A stretch of DNA of 64,000 nt from the NCBI RefSeq assembly GCF_003054965.1, contig NZ_MIES01000033.1:1-64000 (forward strand), in the 5' to 3' direction. Shown here piece after piece: positions 16,745-25,390 of this stretch. This DNA is from Saccharospirillum sp. MSK14-1 (GTDB taxonomy: Bacteria; Pseudomonadota; Gammaproteobacteria; Pseudomonadales; Natronospirillaceae). Under the pieces are notes generated by a model. That model ran no database searches. It saw only the letters and a list, made by a program, of their open reading frames with translations, and was not told the DNA's origin. The position numbers and the translations under genes were made by a program. Within the stretch, counting starts at the first letter, position 1, and every line of letters starts with the position of its first letter.

Positions 16745-17797
16745 ATGAAGACCATCCAGGGTCCAGCCCTCTTTCTTGCTCAATACATCAGTGACGAAGC
16801 GCCCTTTAACAGCCTCGACAGCATTGCCGAATGGGCCGCCAGCCTGGGCTTTAAAGGCGTACAGATGCCCACCGGTGACGATCGGTTTTTTGATCTGGAG
16901 CGCGCCGCCACCGATCTGGATTATTGCCATGATGTTCAGGCGCGCCTGGCCAAGCATGGTCTGGTAATCACGGAGCTTTCGACCCATCTGCAAGGTCAGC
17001 TGGTGGCCGTCCATCCGGTTTACGACGAGCTGTTTGACGGCTTTGCACCGGAGCATTTGCGCGGTAAACCCGCCGAGCGTCAGGCTTGGGCGGTTGAACA
17101 ATTGCTGTTGGCGGCCAAAGCCAGCAAAAACCTCGGACTGAAAGCGCACGCTACTTTTTCCGGTGCCTTGTTGTGGCCGTTTTTGTACCCGTGGCCGCAA
17201 CGGCCAGCGGGCTTGGTGGAAACCGGTTTTGCAGAGCTGGCGCAGCGTTGGAAACCGATTCTCGATGCGTTCGACGAGGCCGGTGTGGATCTGTGCTACG
17301 AAATTCATCCCGGTGAAGACCTGCACGACGGCGCGACCTTCGAGCGCTTTTTGGCGGCGGTCGATCATCATCCGCGCTGCTGCATTCTGTTCGATCCGTC
17401 TCACTTTGTGTTGCAGCAACTCGACTACCTGGCATTCCTCGATCATTTCAAAGACCGCGTGAAAATGTTTCACGTTAAAGACGCCGAATTTAATCCGACC
17501 GCTTTGCAAGGCGTTTATGGTGGCTACGAAGGTTGGGTAGAGCGCGCCGGCCGGTTCCGGTCGCTCGGTGATGGCCAGGTCGATTTCAAAGGCATTTTCT
17601 CGCGACTGGCGCAGTACGATTTTGCCGGCTGGGCGGTTATTGAATGGGAATGTGCGCTCAAACATCCCGAACAGGGTGCTGCCGAAGGTGCGCGCTTTGT
17701 GACCGATCATATTATTCAGGTAACCGATAAGGCGTTCGATGATTTCGCCGCCGCCGGAACCGATGAGGCCACCAACCGAAAATTGCTCGGCCTGTAA
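16745..17797 (+). CDS. Sugar phosphate isomerase/epimerase-like TIM-barrel enzyme
   Basis: A 350-residue protein of the AP-endonuclease-2/xylose-isomerase-like TIM-barrel superfamily. A likely divalent-metal site is visible: E and H in CYEIHPGEDLHDG, D and H in LFDPSHF, H in MFHVKDAE and E in VIEWECAL. Such enzymes isomerise or epimerise free or phosphorylated sugars and inositols, or act on keto-sugars. First gene of a LacI-controlled operon, followed by a Gfo/Idh/MocA oxidoreductase and an ABC importer, suggesting an oxidation-isomerisation route for an imported sugar or glycoside. The exact reaction cannot be read from the sequence. Confidence 0.85.
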   Translation: MKTIQGPALFLAQYISDEAPFNSLDSIAEWAASLGFKGVQMPTGDDRFFDLERAATDLDYCHDVQARLAKHGLVITELSTHLQGQLVAVHPVYDELFDGFAPEHLRGKPAERQAWAVEQLLLAAKASKNLGLKAHATFSGALLWPFLYPWPQRPAGLVETGFAELAQRWKPILDAFDEAGVDLCYEIHPGEDLHDGATFERFLAAVDHHPRCCILFDPSHFVLQQLDYLAFLDHFKDRVKMFHVKDAEFNPTALQGVYGGYEGWVERAGRFRSLGDGQVDFKGIFSRLAQYDFAGWAVIEWECALKHPEQGAAEGARFVTDHIIQVTDKAFDDFAAAGTDEATNRKLLGL

Positions 17798-17837
17798 ACG
17801 AATAACCCCAAACAACGACAATTAAGGGGATAACCAG

Positions 17838-18977
17838 ATGTCCATTTCACCACGCCTGCGCCTGGCCATGATTGGCGGCGGGCCGGGGTCGATGATCGGT
17901 GCTGTGCACCGGTTCGCTACCCGGCTTGATGACCGCTATGAATTGGTGGCCGGTGTTTTCAGTACCAACGCCGAATCCAATCGCAAAACTGCCGCGCAAT
18001 TGCAGCTGGCGGACGAGCGCTGTTACCACGATTACCAAAGCCTGATTAAGGCCGAAGCCGAGCGCGATGATGGCGCTCGGGTCATTGCCATTACCACACC
18101 AAACCATTCCCATTACGCCATTGCGCTCGCCTGCATCGAGGCCGGTTTGGATGTGGTGTGCGAAAAACCGATGACGGTGACACTGGCGGAAGCTGAAGAT
18201 TTGCAACAGCGCTTACGCAACGCAAATTCACGCCTGGTGTTGATGCATAACTATTGCGGCTATCCGCTGGTGCAGCACGCACGGGAACGGGTACGCAACG
18301 GCGAGCTGGGGCGTATTCGCAGCGTTCAGGTGGAGTACGTTCAGGATTGGCTCAGTGAGGTGCCTGATGCCGATAACAAACAAGCGGCCTGGCGTCTCGA
18401 TCCAAAACGTGCCGGGTCGGCCGGGGCTTTGGGTGATATTGGCACTCACGCTTTTCAGCTGGCCAGTTTTATTTCCGGATTAAAACTGGCGTCTGTCAGC
18501 GCCGATTTATCGGCCATGGTTGAAGGCCGGGTACTCGACGATAACGTCCATGCACTGTTGCGATTTGAAGGCGGTGCTAAGGGAATGTTGTGGGCCAGCC
18601 AGACCTCGCCGGGCTTTGAAAATGCGCTACGCATTCGGGTGATTGGCGAAAAAGCATCGCTCGCCTGGGCTCAGGAAAACCCTAACGAACTCTGGTTCGC
18701 ACCGCTTAATCAACCGCAACAACTCATAACCCGTCGTGCCGATTGGATCGGTGCGGAGCCGGCGCGTGGTATCCGCATTCCACCGGGTCACCCGGAAGGG
18801 TATCTGGAAGGCTTTGCCAATGTGTATCAGGCACTGGCTGAGGGGGTTCCCGGTCAGTCTGATGGCGGCTGGTTGCCGGATGTGCAAACCGGCGTCGAAG
18901 GTTTGCGATTTATCACTGCGACCTTGCAATCGAGTCAGGCCGATGGCGCCTGGACAGCCGTCGGGGGTGAGTCATGA
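17838..18977 (+). CDS. Gfo/Idh/MocA-family oxidoreductase
   Basis: A 379-residue NAD(P)-dependent sugar dehydrogenase-like protein. The N-terminal Rossmann part has MIGGGPGSMIGAVHRFA; the family catalytic EKP motif occurs in VVCEKPMTV (about residue 113), and the second-domain signature GALGDIGTHAFQLA holds the usual Asp and His. Members oxidise hydroxyls of sugars, inositols and glycosides. It starts 40 bp after the isomerase gene and its stop overlaps the ABC ATPase start by 4 bp, so it is part of the same operon and should act on the imported compound. Confidence 0.9.
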   Translation: MSISPRLRLAMIGGGPGSMIGAVHRFATRLDDRYELVAGVFSTNAESNRKTAAQLQLADERCYHDYQSLIKAEAERDDGARVIAITTPNHSHYAIALACIEAGLDVVCEKPMTVTLAEAEDLQQRLRNANSRLVLMHNYCGYPLVQHARERVRNGELGRIRSVQVEYVQDWLSEVPDADNKQAAWRLDPKRAGSAGALGDIGTHAFQLASFISGLKLASVSADLSAMVEGRVLDDNVHALLRFEGGAKGMLWASQTSPGFENALRIRVIGEKASLAWAQENPNELWFAPLNQPQQLITRRADWIGAEPARGIRIPPGHPEGYLEGFANVYQALAEGVPGQSDGGWLPDVQTGVEGLRFITATLQSSQADGAWTAVGGES

Positions 18978-20485
18978 CAGACGCGCCGATTCGACTGCAC
19001 GGTCTGGGCAAACGTTTTGGTCCGGTCACGGTATTGCGCGATATCAACCTCGATATTCACCCGGGTGAAGTGCTTGGCATTCTTGGTGAAAACGGGGCGG
19101 GCAAAAGCACGCTGCTTAAATTGATCAGTGGTGTGTATCAGCCGAGCGTCGGTCAAATTGAAATCGACGGTCGACGCTACGATCGGCTCGATCCGATCCG
19201 TGCCCGCCAGCTGGGCATCGCCATGATTCCGCAGGAATTCAATCTGGTGCCGACGCTGAGCGTTTATGAGAACGTCTACCTCGGTCAGGAATTACGCCGC
19301 AAAGGTTGGTTGAACCATAAACAGATGCGTGAAGAAACGGCGCGGGTGTTGGCGTCGCTCGATTGCGATCTGGACCCGCGTGCGCCCATCGCTGCTTTAA
19401 GTGTGGCTGAAAAACAAATGGTCGAAGTCGCCCGGGTATTGGTCAACGATGCTCGCGTGGTGATTCTCGATGAACCGACCACCGTACTGACCGACCGCGA
19501 AGTTGAGGTGCTGTTTAAGGTTGTCCGCGCGTTGCAAAAACGCGGTGTTGCGGTGCTGTTCATTTCGCACAAACTCAAAGAGGTTAAAAACCTCTGTCAG
19601 CGTTTGCTGATCCTGCGTGACGGTTCTCCGGTGGAATTGTGCGACACCGCCAATCTCGATGAAGAAGCCATGGCGCGCAAGATGGTGGGCCGTGAGTTGT
19701 CGCAAGTCTATCCCGACAAAGGCCAGCCTCAAACAGAGGTGGCGTTAAGCGTAGCGGGGCTCAGCGTGGCTGGACAAATCGACGACGTCAGTTTTGATTT
19801 GCGCCGCGGTGAAATTCTCGGCTTGTCGGGTTTGGTCGGTTCTGGCCGTACGGAAATTGCCGAAGCCATTATGGGGTTGCGTCAGCGGTCGGCGGGTGCA
19901 ATTCACATGAATGGCAAAGCGTGCGACATCCGCTCACCGAGCGATGCGCATCAGCAAGGCCTGGCGTATTTGTCGGAAGATCGACAAGGCCGTGGTCTGG
20001 TGATGAATTTCAATCTGATCGAAAACATGACTCTGCTCAGTTTACAGCGTTATGTGACAGGGTTGATTTCACATCGCCGTGAGCGCGAACGTGCCGAACA
20101 TTATCAGCAGGCCTTTAACATTCGTGCCGCCAGTTTGAAGTCGCCCGTGGGTCAGTTAAGCGGTGGCAATCAACAGAAAGTTTATCTCGCCAAATTGCTC
20201 GATATTGAACCGAGTATTTTGATGCTGGATGAACCCACACGCGGAATCGATGTGGGGACCAAGCGGGAAATTTATCGGCTGATTCGCCAACTGGCTGACG
20301 AAGGTCGCGCCGTCTTGGTGATCTCATCTGAACTCGAAGAAATCATCGGCCTGTGTGATCGCGTACTGGTGGTACGTGAAGGTCGCATTGCGGCTGAACT
20401 TTCCGATGCACAAATTAACGAAGAAGACATCATGCTGTACGCCGCCGGTGCCCGCGAGCGTACACCTGCCGGAGTACATTCATGA
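18974..20485 (+). CDS. Sugar ABC transporter ATP-binding protein (double ATPase)
   Basis: A 503-residue CUT2-type ATPase with two fused domains. Half one: Walker A GENGAGKST, degenerate signature LSVAEKQM, Walker B VVILDEPTTVL. Half two: degenerate P-loop GLVGSGRTEI, canonical signature LSGGNQQK, Walker B ILMLDEPTRGID. It resembles RhaT of this window in design but serves a different importer, since it sits between its own permease and oxidoreductase genes. It overlaps both neighbours by 4 bp. Confidence 0.92.
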   Translation: MTDAPIRLHGLGKRFGPVTVLRDINLDIHPGEVLGILGENGAGKSTLLKLISGVYQPSVGQIEIDGRRYDRLDPIRARQLGIAMIPQEFNLVPTLSVYENVYLGQELRRKGWLNHKQMREETARVLASLDCDLDPRAPIAALSVAEKQMVEVARVLVNDARVVILDEPTTVLTDREVEVLFKVVRALQKRGVAVLFISHKLKEVKNLCQRLLILRDGSPVELCDTANLDEEAMARKMVGRELSQVYPDKGQPQTEVALSVAGLSVAGQIDDVSFDLRRGEILGLSGLVGSGRTEIAEAIMGLRQRSAGAIHMNGKACDIRSPSDAHQQGLAYLSEDRQGRGLVMNFNLIENMTLLSLQRYVTGLISHRRERERAEHYQQAFNIRAASLKSPVGQLSGGNQQKVYLAKLLDIEPSILMLDEPTRGIDVGTKREIYRLIRQLADEGRAVLVISSELEEIIGLCDRVLVVREGRIAAELSDAQINEEDIMLYAAGARERTPAGVHS

Positions 20486-21468
20486 CTGCCACTCAAACCT
20501 TCAGCCAACGTCTGGTTAATGCCGTTCGACGACTGCCGTTGGACATGACCATTGTTGCGCCTCTGCTGGCGTTGATTGTTTTGTTGATCGCGTCGTCGCT
20601 GGCCAGCGAATACTTTCTCAATACCCGTAACCTGACCAACATTCTGCGCCAGGTGTCTTACACCGGCATCATCGCCATTGGCGTGACCTTTGTGATTATC
20701 GGCGGCGGTATCGACCTGTCCGTTGGCTCTATGGTTGCTCTGGTCGGTGTGCTTTTGTTGTTCGTATTAAACGCCGTGGGCGATCCGGTGTTGGCCGTAA
20801 TGGTTGGCATGAGTGCCGCCTTAGTGGTGGGTGCACTCTTCGGTCTGGTCAATGGTTTATTGGTTACCCGCGGCCGCATTGCTGCCTTTATCGCGACGCT
20901 GGCAACGATGTCGATTTATCGCTCTCTGGCACTGTACTTAACCGATGCCGGTGAAGTGGTTTCGAACAACGACATCTTCCCGGATATCGGTGGTGGCTAT
21001 TGGCTCGGTATTCCGATTCCGGTCTGGGCGTTTTTTGCGCTGGCGCTGGTTGGCCACGTGTTGTTGTTCCACACCCCTTATGGACGTCATCTGTGTGCGG
21101 TGGGTTCGAACGAACAGGTCGCGCGCTACTCCGGCATTCGCGTCAGAACGGTGGTGTTACTGAGCTTTATCATTGCCGGTGTCTGTGTGGGGCTTGCGGC
21201 CATCATGCTCAGCTCACGACTCAATTCCATCAGCCCGTCCGATGCCGGTGTGCTCTATGAACTGGACGCCATTGCCGCCGTCGTTATTGGTGGCACCAGT
21301 CTGGCCGGCGGTCGCGGCAGCATCTGGGGCACGGTTATTGGTGCGCTCATTCTCGGCATCATCAACAACATGCTCAATTTGTTGGGTGTCTCACCGTATT
21401 TGCAGGGTTTGGTGAAAGGCGCGGTCATCCTGATCGCTGTGCTGATGCAATACAAACGCAGTCAATAA
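20482..21468 (+). CDS. Sugar ABC transporter permease
   Basis: A 328-residue RbsC-type inner-membrane permease with about 8-10 hydrophobic helices. Conserved pieces include GGGIDLSVGSMVAL and the coupling segment HLCAVGSNEQVARYSGIRV. Only one permease gene is present, so a homodimer is expected, in contrast to the RhaP/RhaQ pair. The binding-protein gene follows after a 97-bp gap that contains a hairpin. Confidence 0.92.
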   Translation: MTATQTFSQRLVNAVRRLPLDMTIVAPLLALIVLLIASSLASEYFLNTRNLTNILRQVSYTGIIAIGVTFVIIGGGIDLSVGSMVALVGVLLLFVLNAVGDPVLAVMVGMSAALVVGALFGLVNGLLVTRGRIAAFIATLATMSIYRSLALYLTDAGEVVSNNDIFPDIGGGYWLGIPIPVWAFFALALVGHVLLFHTPYGRHLCAVGSNEQVARYSGIRVRTVVLLSFIIAGVCVGLAAIMLSSRLNSISPSDAGVLYELDAIAAVVIGGTSLAGGRGSIWGTVIGALILGIINNMLNLLGVSPYLQGLVKGAVILIAVLMQYKRSQ

Positions 21469-21483
21469 TTTTCAGCAATACGG

Positions 21484-21502
21484 CGTCGAAATACTTTCGA
21501 CG
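21484..21502 (+). other. Intercistronic hairpin before the binding-protein gene
   Basis: A perfect 8-bp stem CGTCGAAA/TTTCGACG with a 3-base loop, no T tract. It lies between permease and binding-protein genes and could be an RNA processing or stabilising element that raises binding-protein mRNA. Confidence 0.5.
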
Positions 21503-21565
21503 TCGGACCGGCGCTTCGTGCAAACGAGGCGAATAACAACAACAAGCGAACGACAGGAAACAACC

Positions 21566-22537
21566 ATGAAACTACAAAAATGGCTCAAGCAGCTGGCGGT
21601 GTTAGCCGCTTTTTCTACCGTGCCGTTCCTCGCGCTCGGCGAAGACGATTTTCACATCGGTGTCAGTGTGCCTTCCGCTGACCACGGCTGGACCGCCGGT
21701 CTGTTGTGGTGGGCGAACAAAGCCGCGGACGAACTGAGTGAGAAATACAGCAACGTAGAGTTTACCGTTCTGGCGGCGAACTCGGGTACTGCCCAGGTGG
21801 GCGATGTTGAAGATTTGATGGTGCGTCAGATCGATGCGCTGGTTATTTTGCCAACCAACCCGGCGACGCTGCAGCAAGTAATTGCTGAGGCCTATCACGA
21901 AGGTATTTACACCGTCGTAGTTGACCGTGAACTGGAAGAGCCGACACAGGACGTGTTCCTGGCCGGTGACAACCCGGGCATGGGCGAAGAAGCGGCAAAA
22001 TACATGGCCGAAGCATTGGGTGAAGAAGGTCAGATCGTCATCATCGAAGGCCCGTCCATTCCGATCAACGCTCAGCGTGTGAATGCCTTCCGTGATGAAC
22101 TGGCGCGTCATCCGGATATGGAAATCCTCGATTCGCAGTCCGGCGAATGGAACCCACAAACGTCCTTGAATGTGATGGAAGACATGCTCGCGCGTTACCC
22201 GAACATCGACGGGGTTTGGGCGGGTGATGACGACGCTTTGAAAGGTGTGTATCAGGCCATTCGTGAAGCGGGCCGCGATGACATTCGTGTGCTGGTTGGC
22301 GGCGGTGGTTCTAAAGACGTCATCGGTATGATTCGTGAAGGCGACTACATCGTCTCCGGTACCGTGACCTATCCGCCGAACATGATTGCCTCGGGTATGG
22401 CCGTTGCACTGCACGGTCTGATGGGCGAGCATCTGGGTGAGATGTATCACGGTGTGCCATCACGACTGATTCTGGCGGCTGACCTGATCACCGTCGATAA
22501 TGCCGATGAATTCTACGAGCCTGACGCGGCCTACTGA
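21566..22537 (+). CDS. Sugar ABC transporter substrate-binding protein
   Basis: A 323-residue periplasmic protein of the RbsB-like family. The signal peptide ends near LALGEDD; the mature protein begins HIGVSVPSADHGWTAG, and family ligand-contact regions appear at VVDRE and WAGDDDALKG. The Trp-rich stretch LLWWANKAADE is consistent with stacking on a sugar ring. The ATG at 21566 has AGGAAA upstream; the 16-codon upstream extension is not signal-peptide-like. The operon ends with a strong terminator 27 bp after the stop. Ligand unknown. Confidence 0.92.
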   Translation: MKLQKWLKQLAVLAAFSTVPFLALGEDDFHIGVSVPSADHGWTAGLLWWANKAADELSEKYSNVEFTVLAANSGTAQVGDVEDLMVRQIDALVILPTNPATLQQVIAEAYHEGIYTVVVDRELEEPTQDVFLAGDNPGMGEEAAKYMAEALGEEGQIVIIEGPSIPINAQRVNAFRDELARHPDMEILDSQSGEWNPQTSLNVMEDMLARYPNIDGVWAGDDDALKGVYQAIREAGRDDIRVLVGGGGSKDVIGMIREGDYIVSGTVTYPPNMIASGMAVALHGLMGEHLGEMYHGVPSRLILAADLITVDNADEFYEPDAAY

Positions 22538-22563
22538 GTTCTGAAGTCTGACGTTTCGTGCAC

Positions 22564-22591
22564 AAGCCCCGACTCGTTCGGGGCTTTTTTT
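22564..22591 (+). terminator. Rho-independent terminator of the sugar operon
   Basis: A 9-bp stem AAGCCCCGA/TCGGGGCTT with a 5-base loop running into a T tract. A clear end for the LacI-controlled operon. Confidence 0.9.
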
Positions 22592-22687
22592 GGCCTGTTT
22601 ATTGAGCCGCGATCGCTGGTTGTGCTGACGTCATCCAACCCCATCTCGTAACCTGGTGATATCGATTCATAAACCGAGGAGCACAGG

Positions 22688-23497
22688 ATGTCTTACTCAA
22701 CCTTACCCATGCCCGGCATGGGCACATTTCGACTCAAGGGTGAGCACGCTCGCGACGCTGTTTTGACAGCTCTGGATTTGGGCTTTCGTCATATTGATAC
22801 GGCGGTTATGTACGACAACGAAACCGCGGTGGGTGAAGCCATTGCACGCAGTGATAGTGGTCGGGACAAGGTGTTTTTAACCACGAAAGTCTGGCACACC
22901 GACCTGGCCCCCGAGTCATTACAGGCGAGTATCGACGGCAGTTTGCAGCGCCTGGGTACTGACCATGTCGATCTGTTATTAATCCACTGGCCGTCACCGA
23001 ACCAAAGCGTACCGATGTCCGAATCACTCAACGCTTTGAAGGAAGTTCGAGATACCGGTAAGGCGCGTCACATTGGTGTGTCCAATTTCACCATCGCTCA
23101 GATTGACGAGGCCATTGACGTCTTGGGTGAGGGCGAATTGCTGACCAACCAGATTGAAGTGCATCCGTTTTTGCAAAACCATGCGGTGGTTGAACACTGT
23201 CAGCAGCGAGGCATTACCGTGACCGGTTATATGCCATTGGCGGTTGGTCGCGTACTGGAAGATCCTACCTTGATGGCGATTGCTGATGAGCATCAATTAA
23301 CACCCGCCCAGATCGCCCTGGCCTGGTTGCGTCAGCGCAACGTTGTGCCCATTCCGGCTTCAAGCAAAGCGCAACATTTGCAGGCGAACCTGGATGCCAT
23401 GACGGTGGAATTAAATGACGAAGACATGCAGCGCATTGCTCAGCTGGATCGTCACCAGCGTTTTGCCGACCCGGATTTCGCGCCTAAATGGGATTGA
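22688..23497 (+). CDS. Aldo/keto reductase, DkgB-like
   Basis: A 269-residue NADPH-dependent aldo/keto reductase. The catalytic tetrad is visible: D and Y in HIDTAVMYDNE, K in FLTTKVWH and H in LLLIHWPSP. The C-terminal cofactor segment VPIPASSKAQHLQANL is also canonical. The length and motifs fit 2,5-diketo-D-gluconate reductase B-type enzymes, which reduce keto-sugars and small aldehydes such as methylglyoxal. It lies after the terminator of the sugar operon, so it has its own transcript. Confidence 0.88.
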   Translation: MSYSTLPMPGMGTFRLKGEHARDAVLTALDLGFRHIDTAVMYDNETAVGEAIARSDSGRDKVFLTTKVWHTDLAPESLQASIDGSLQRLGTDHVDLLLIHWPSPNQSVPMSESLNALKEVRDTGKARHIGVSNFTIAQIDEAIDVLGEGELLTNQIEVHPFLQNHAVVEHCQQRGITVTGYMPLAVGRVLEDPTLMAIADEHQLTPAQIALAWLRQRNVVPIPASSKAQHLQANLDAMTVELNDEDMQRIAQLDRHQRFADPDFAPKWD

Positions 23498-23725
23498 GTG
23501 TTGCTCCTTTGGCAAGGATGCCACGCAATAGAACACTCCGTTCATACATAACACTGTTCAAAATGTTTCGCTTCAGCCGATACCGGGTTTTCAGCGTGCC
23601 ATTCGCTTGAAAAACAACAACAACCGGCTAGGTTTTAGGCTACGAAGAGGTGTCGCTGTACTTCGTAAATACCACATAGCCGGTATTGGCCGTGAGCGGT
23701 TAAAGAAGAACAGTAGGAGACGCCA

Positions 23726-25291
23726 GTGCGCGATAACCAACCCATAACCCAAGAGCGCTATGAATTCCCTGAAGAACAGCGGCTGATTTCTTCAACGGAC
23801 ACCTCTGGCAACATCGAACATTGTAACTCGGCGTTTGTCGAAGTCAGTGGATTTAAGCGCGAAGAGTTAATCGGCCAACCCCATAACATCGTTCGTCACC
23901 CCGATATGCCCCCGGCGATCTACGCCAATATGTGGTCTTACCTGAAAGCCGGTGAGCCATGGATGGGCGTGGTTAAAAACCGGCGTAAAAACGGCGATCA
24001 TTATTGGGTCAACGCCTACGTCACGCCGATTCGTGAAGGCGATAAAATCGTCGGCTATGAGTCGGTTCGAACCAAACCTCAAGAAGACGATGTGAAACGC
24101 GCTGCGGCGCTGTACAAGCGGATTCGTCAGGGTAAAAAACCGGTTTCTCTGGCGCGCCGTGCTCGTTTTATGGCCATTCAGTATGGGGTCGGTGCGGTTT
24201 CTCTGGCGGCGGTTTTGTTGTCGTGGGTATTCGCTGGAGAACAGACCACGGTCTTTGTCGCGATTGCCGCCATGGTTGCTTTGCAGGTCGATAGCCGGCT
24301 GCGCAGCAGTCGTTTGGTGCGTCGGGTTCTAAACCGGATGGAAGACAATTTCCAGGACGCAACGGTGGCGCTGACCTACTCCGATTCGCTGGGTTCACTC
24401 AGTCAGCTGGAGGTCGCCATTACCGCCATGATGGCGCGGTTGCGCACCGTGCTCACCCGCATTGATGATTCGGCAAAAGAAGTGCGCAGCCAGGCGGAAG
24501 AGGCGTTGCGTTTGTCAGAATCGTCCACGGTGTCCATCGACAGTTTGCAGGCCGAGACCAGCAACATCGCCGCGGCGATGAACCAGATGAGCACCAACAT
24601 ACATGAGGTTTCTGGTAACGTTCAGGACACCGCCAATCAGGCCGATGGTTCGCGACAAATTGCCGAAGAGGGTGCGCGTGAAGTGCAGCTGTCGCGCGAT
24701 GGCATTCGCACGTTGGCAAAAACCATGGAGACGCTGGACGGAACCATTAAAGAAGTGGTGTCGCAGACCGAAGCCATTACCAACGCAACGGTCTTAATTC
24801 AGAACATCACCGAACAAACCAATTTGCTGGCGTTGAATGCGGCAATTGAAGCTGCGCGCGCGGGTGAACACGGGCGCGGCTTTTCGGTGGTCGCCGATGA
24901 GGTACGCGCACTGGCGTCGCGTACGGCTCAGACCACTGAAGACATTCGCGACATCATGACGCAACTCAGCGAACGGACCTCGCGCGCAGAACAGGTGTCA
25001 GAAGAAGGTCGGCAGGTGTCGGACGAGGCGGTGAAGCGCATCGAAAACGCGGCCGATGCATTGGAACGAATTTCGGCTACGGTCACCGAGATCAACAGCA
25101 TGACTCACCAGATGGCGGCATCGATTGAAGAGCAGTCACAGGTGGCCGAACACATTAATGAGCAGCTGTCGCGGGTGACCGAGTTGGCTGGTGATACTCA
25201 GGAAAAAGGCCAGCATTCCAATCAGGGCGCCGGGCGGATGCGCGAACTGTCCGATCGTTTGCATGAATTGGTCGAGCGTTTTTCCATCTGA
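23726..25291 (+). CDS. PAS-domain methyl-accepting chemotaxis protein, Aer-like
   Basis: A 521-residue chemoreceptor with the Aer architecture. The N-terminal PAS domain (about 15-125) has [36 protein letters not shown] and a [13 protein letters not shown] core. A hydrophobic hairpin at about 150-190 anchors it, and the signalling domain has [18 protein letters not shown] and [13 protein letters not shown]. Aer proteins sense cellular redox through FAD in PAS; cofactor binding is inferred from family. GTG start with AGGAG upstream. It stands alone, without che genes nearby. The preceding 228 bp show no gene. Confidence 0.92.
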   Translation: MRDNQPITQERYEFPEEQRLISSTDTSGNIEHCNSAFVEVSGFKREELIGQPHNIVRHPDMPPAIYANMWSYLKAGEPWMGVVKNRRKNGDHYWVNAYVTPIREGDKIVGYESVRTKPQEDDVKRAAALYKRIRQGKKPVSLARRARFMAIQYGVGAVSLAAVLLSWVFAGEQTTVFVAIAAMVALQVDSRLRSSRLVRRVLNRMEDNFQDATVALTYSDSLGSLSQLEVAITAMMARLRTVLTRIDDSAKEVRSQAEEALRLSESSTVSIDSLQAETSNIAAAMNQMSTNIHEVSGNVQDTANQADGSRQIAEEGAREVQLSRDGIRTLAKTMETLDGTIKEVVSQTEAITNATVLIQNITEQTNLLALNAAIEAARAGEHGRGFSVVADEVRALASRTAQTTEDIRDIMTQLSERTSRAEQVSEEGRQVSDEAVKRIENAADALERISATVTEINSMTHQMAASIEEQSQVAEHINEQLSRVTELAGDTQEKGQHSNQGAGRMRELSDRLHELVERFSI

Positions 25292-25313
25292 GCTTGAACA
25301 CGCAAAGTCAGCA

Positions 25314-25337
25314 AACGGCGTCAGTCCCGACGCCGTT
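25314..25337. terminator. Hairpin between the convergent chemoreceptor and Na/Pi transporter genes
   Basis: A 9-bp stem AACGGCGTC/GACGCCGTT with a 6-base loop just after the PAS chemoreceptor gene. There is no T tract. Its right arm is the first of three tandem copies (25325-25390). Confidence 0.5.
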
Positions 25338-25390
25338 GTAACATCAATCCCGACGCCGTTGTAACATCAATCCCGACGCCGTTGTAACAC
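25325..25390. repeat. Three tandem copies of a 23-bp unit
   Basis: The unit TCCCGACGCCGTTGTAACA plus TCAA occurs at 25325-25347 and 25348-25370, and a third copy starts at 25371 and is identical for its first 19 bases. The third copy encodes the C-terminal residues LQRRRD of the leftward Na/Pi transporter; the other two lie past its stop codon. The array appears to have grown by slippage or unequal exchange. Confidence 0.9.

Noticed and set aside
16628-17821. A 397-codon frame antisense to the sugar isomerase gene
   Set aside because: The plus-strand isomerase has a metal site and a promoter; the antisense frame has no family resemblance and would run through the promoter and operator region.
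25325-25390. Possible CRISPR array at the 23-bp repeats
   Set aside because: The copies are directly adjacent with no spacers, and no cas genes are present; it is a simple tandem repeat.
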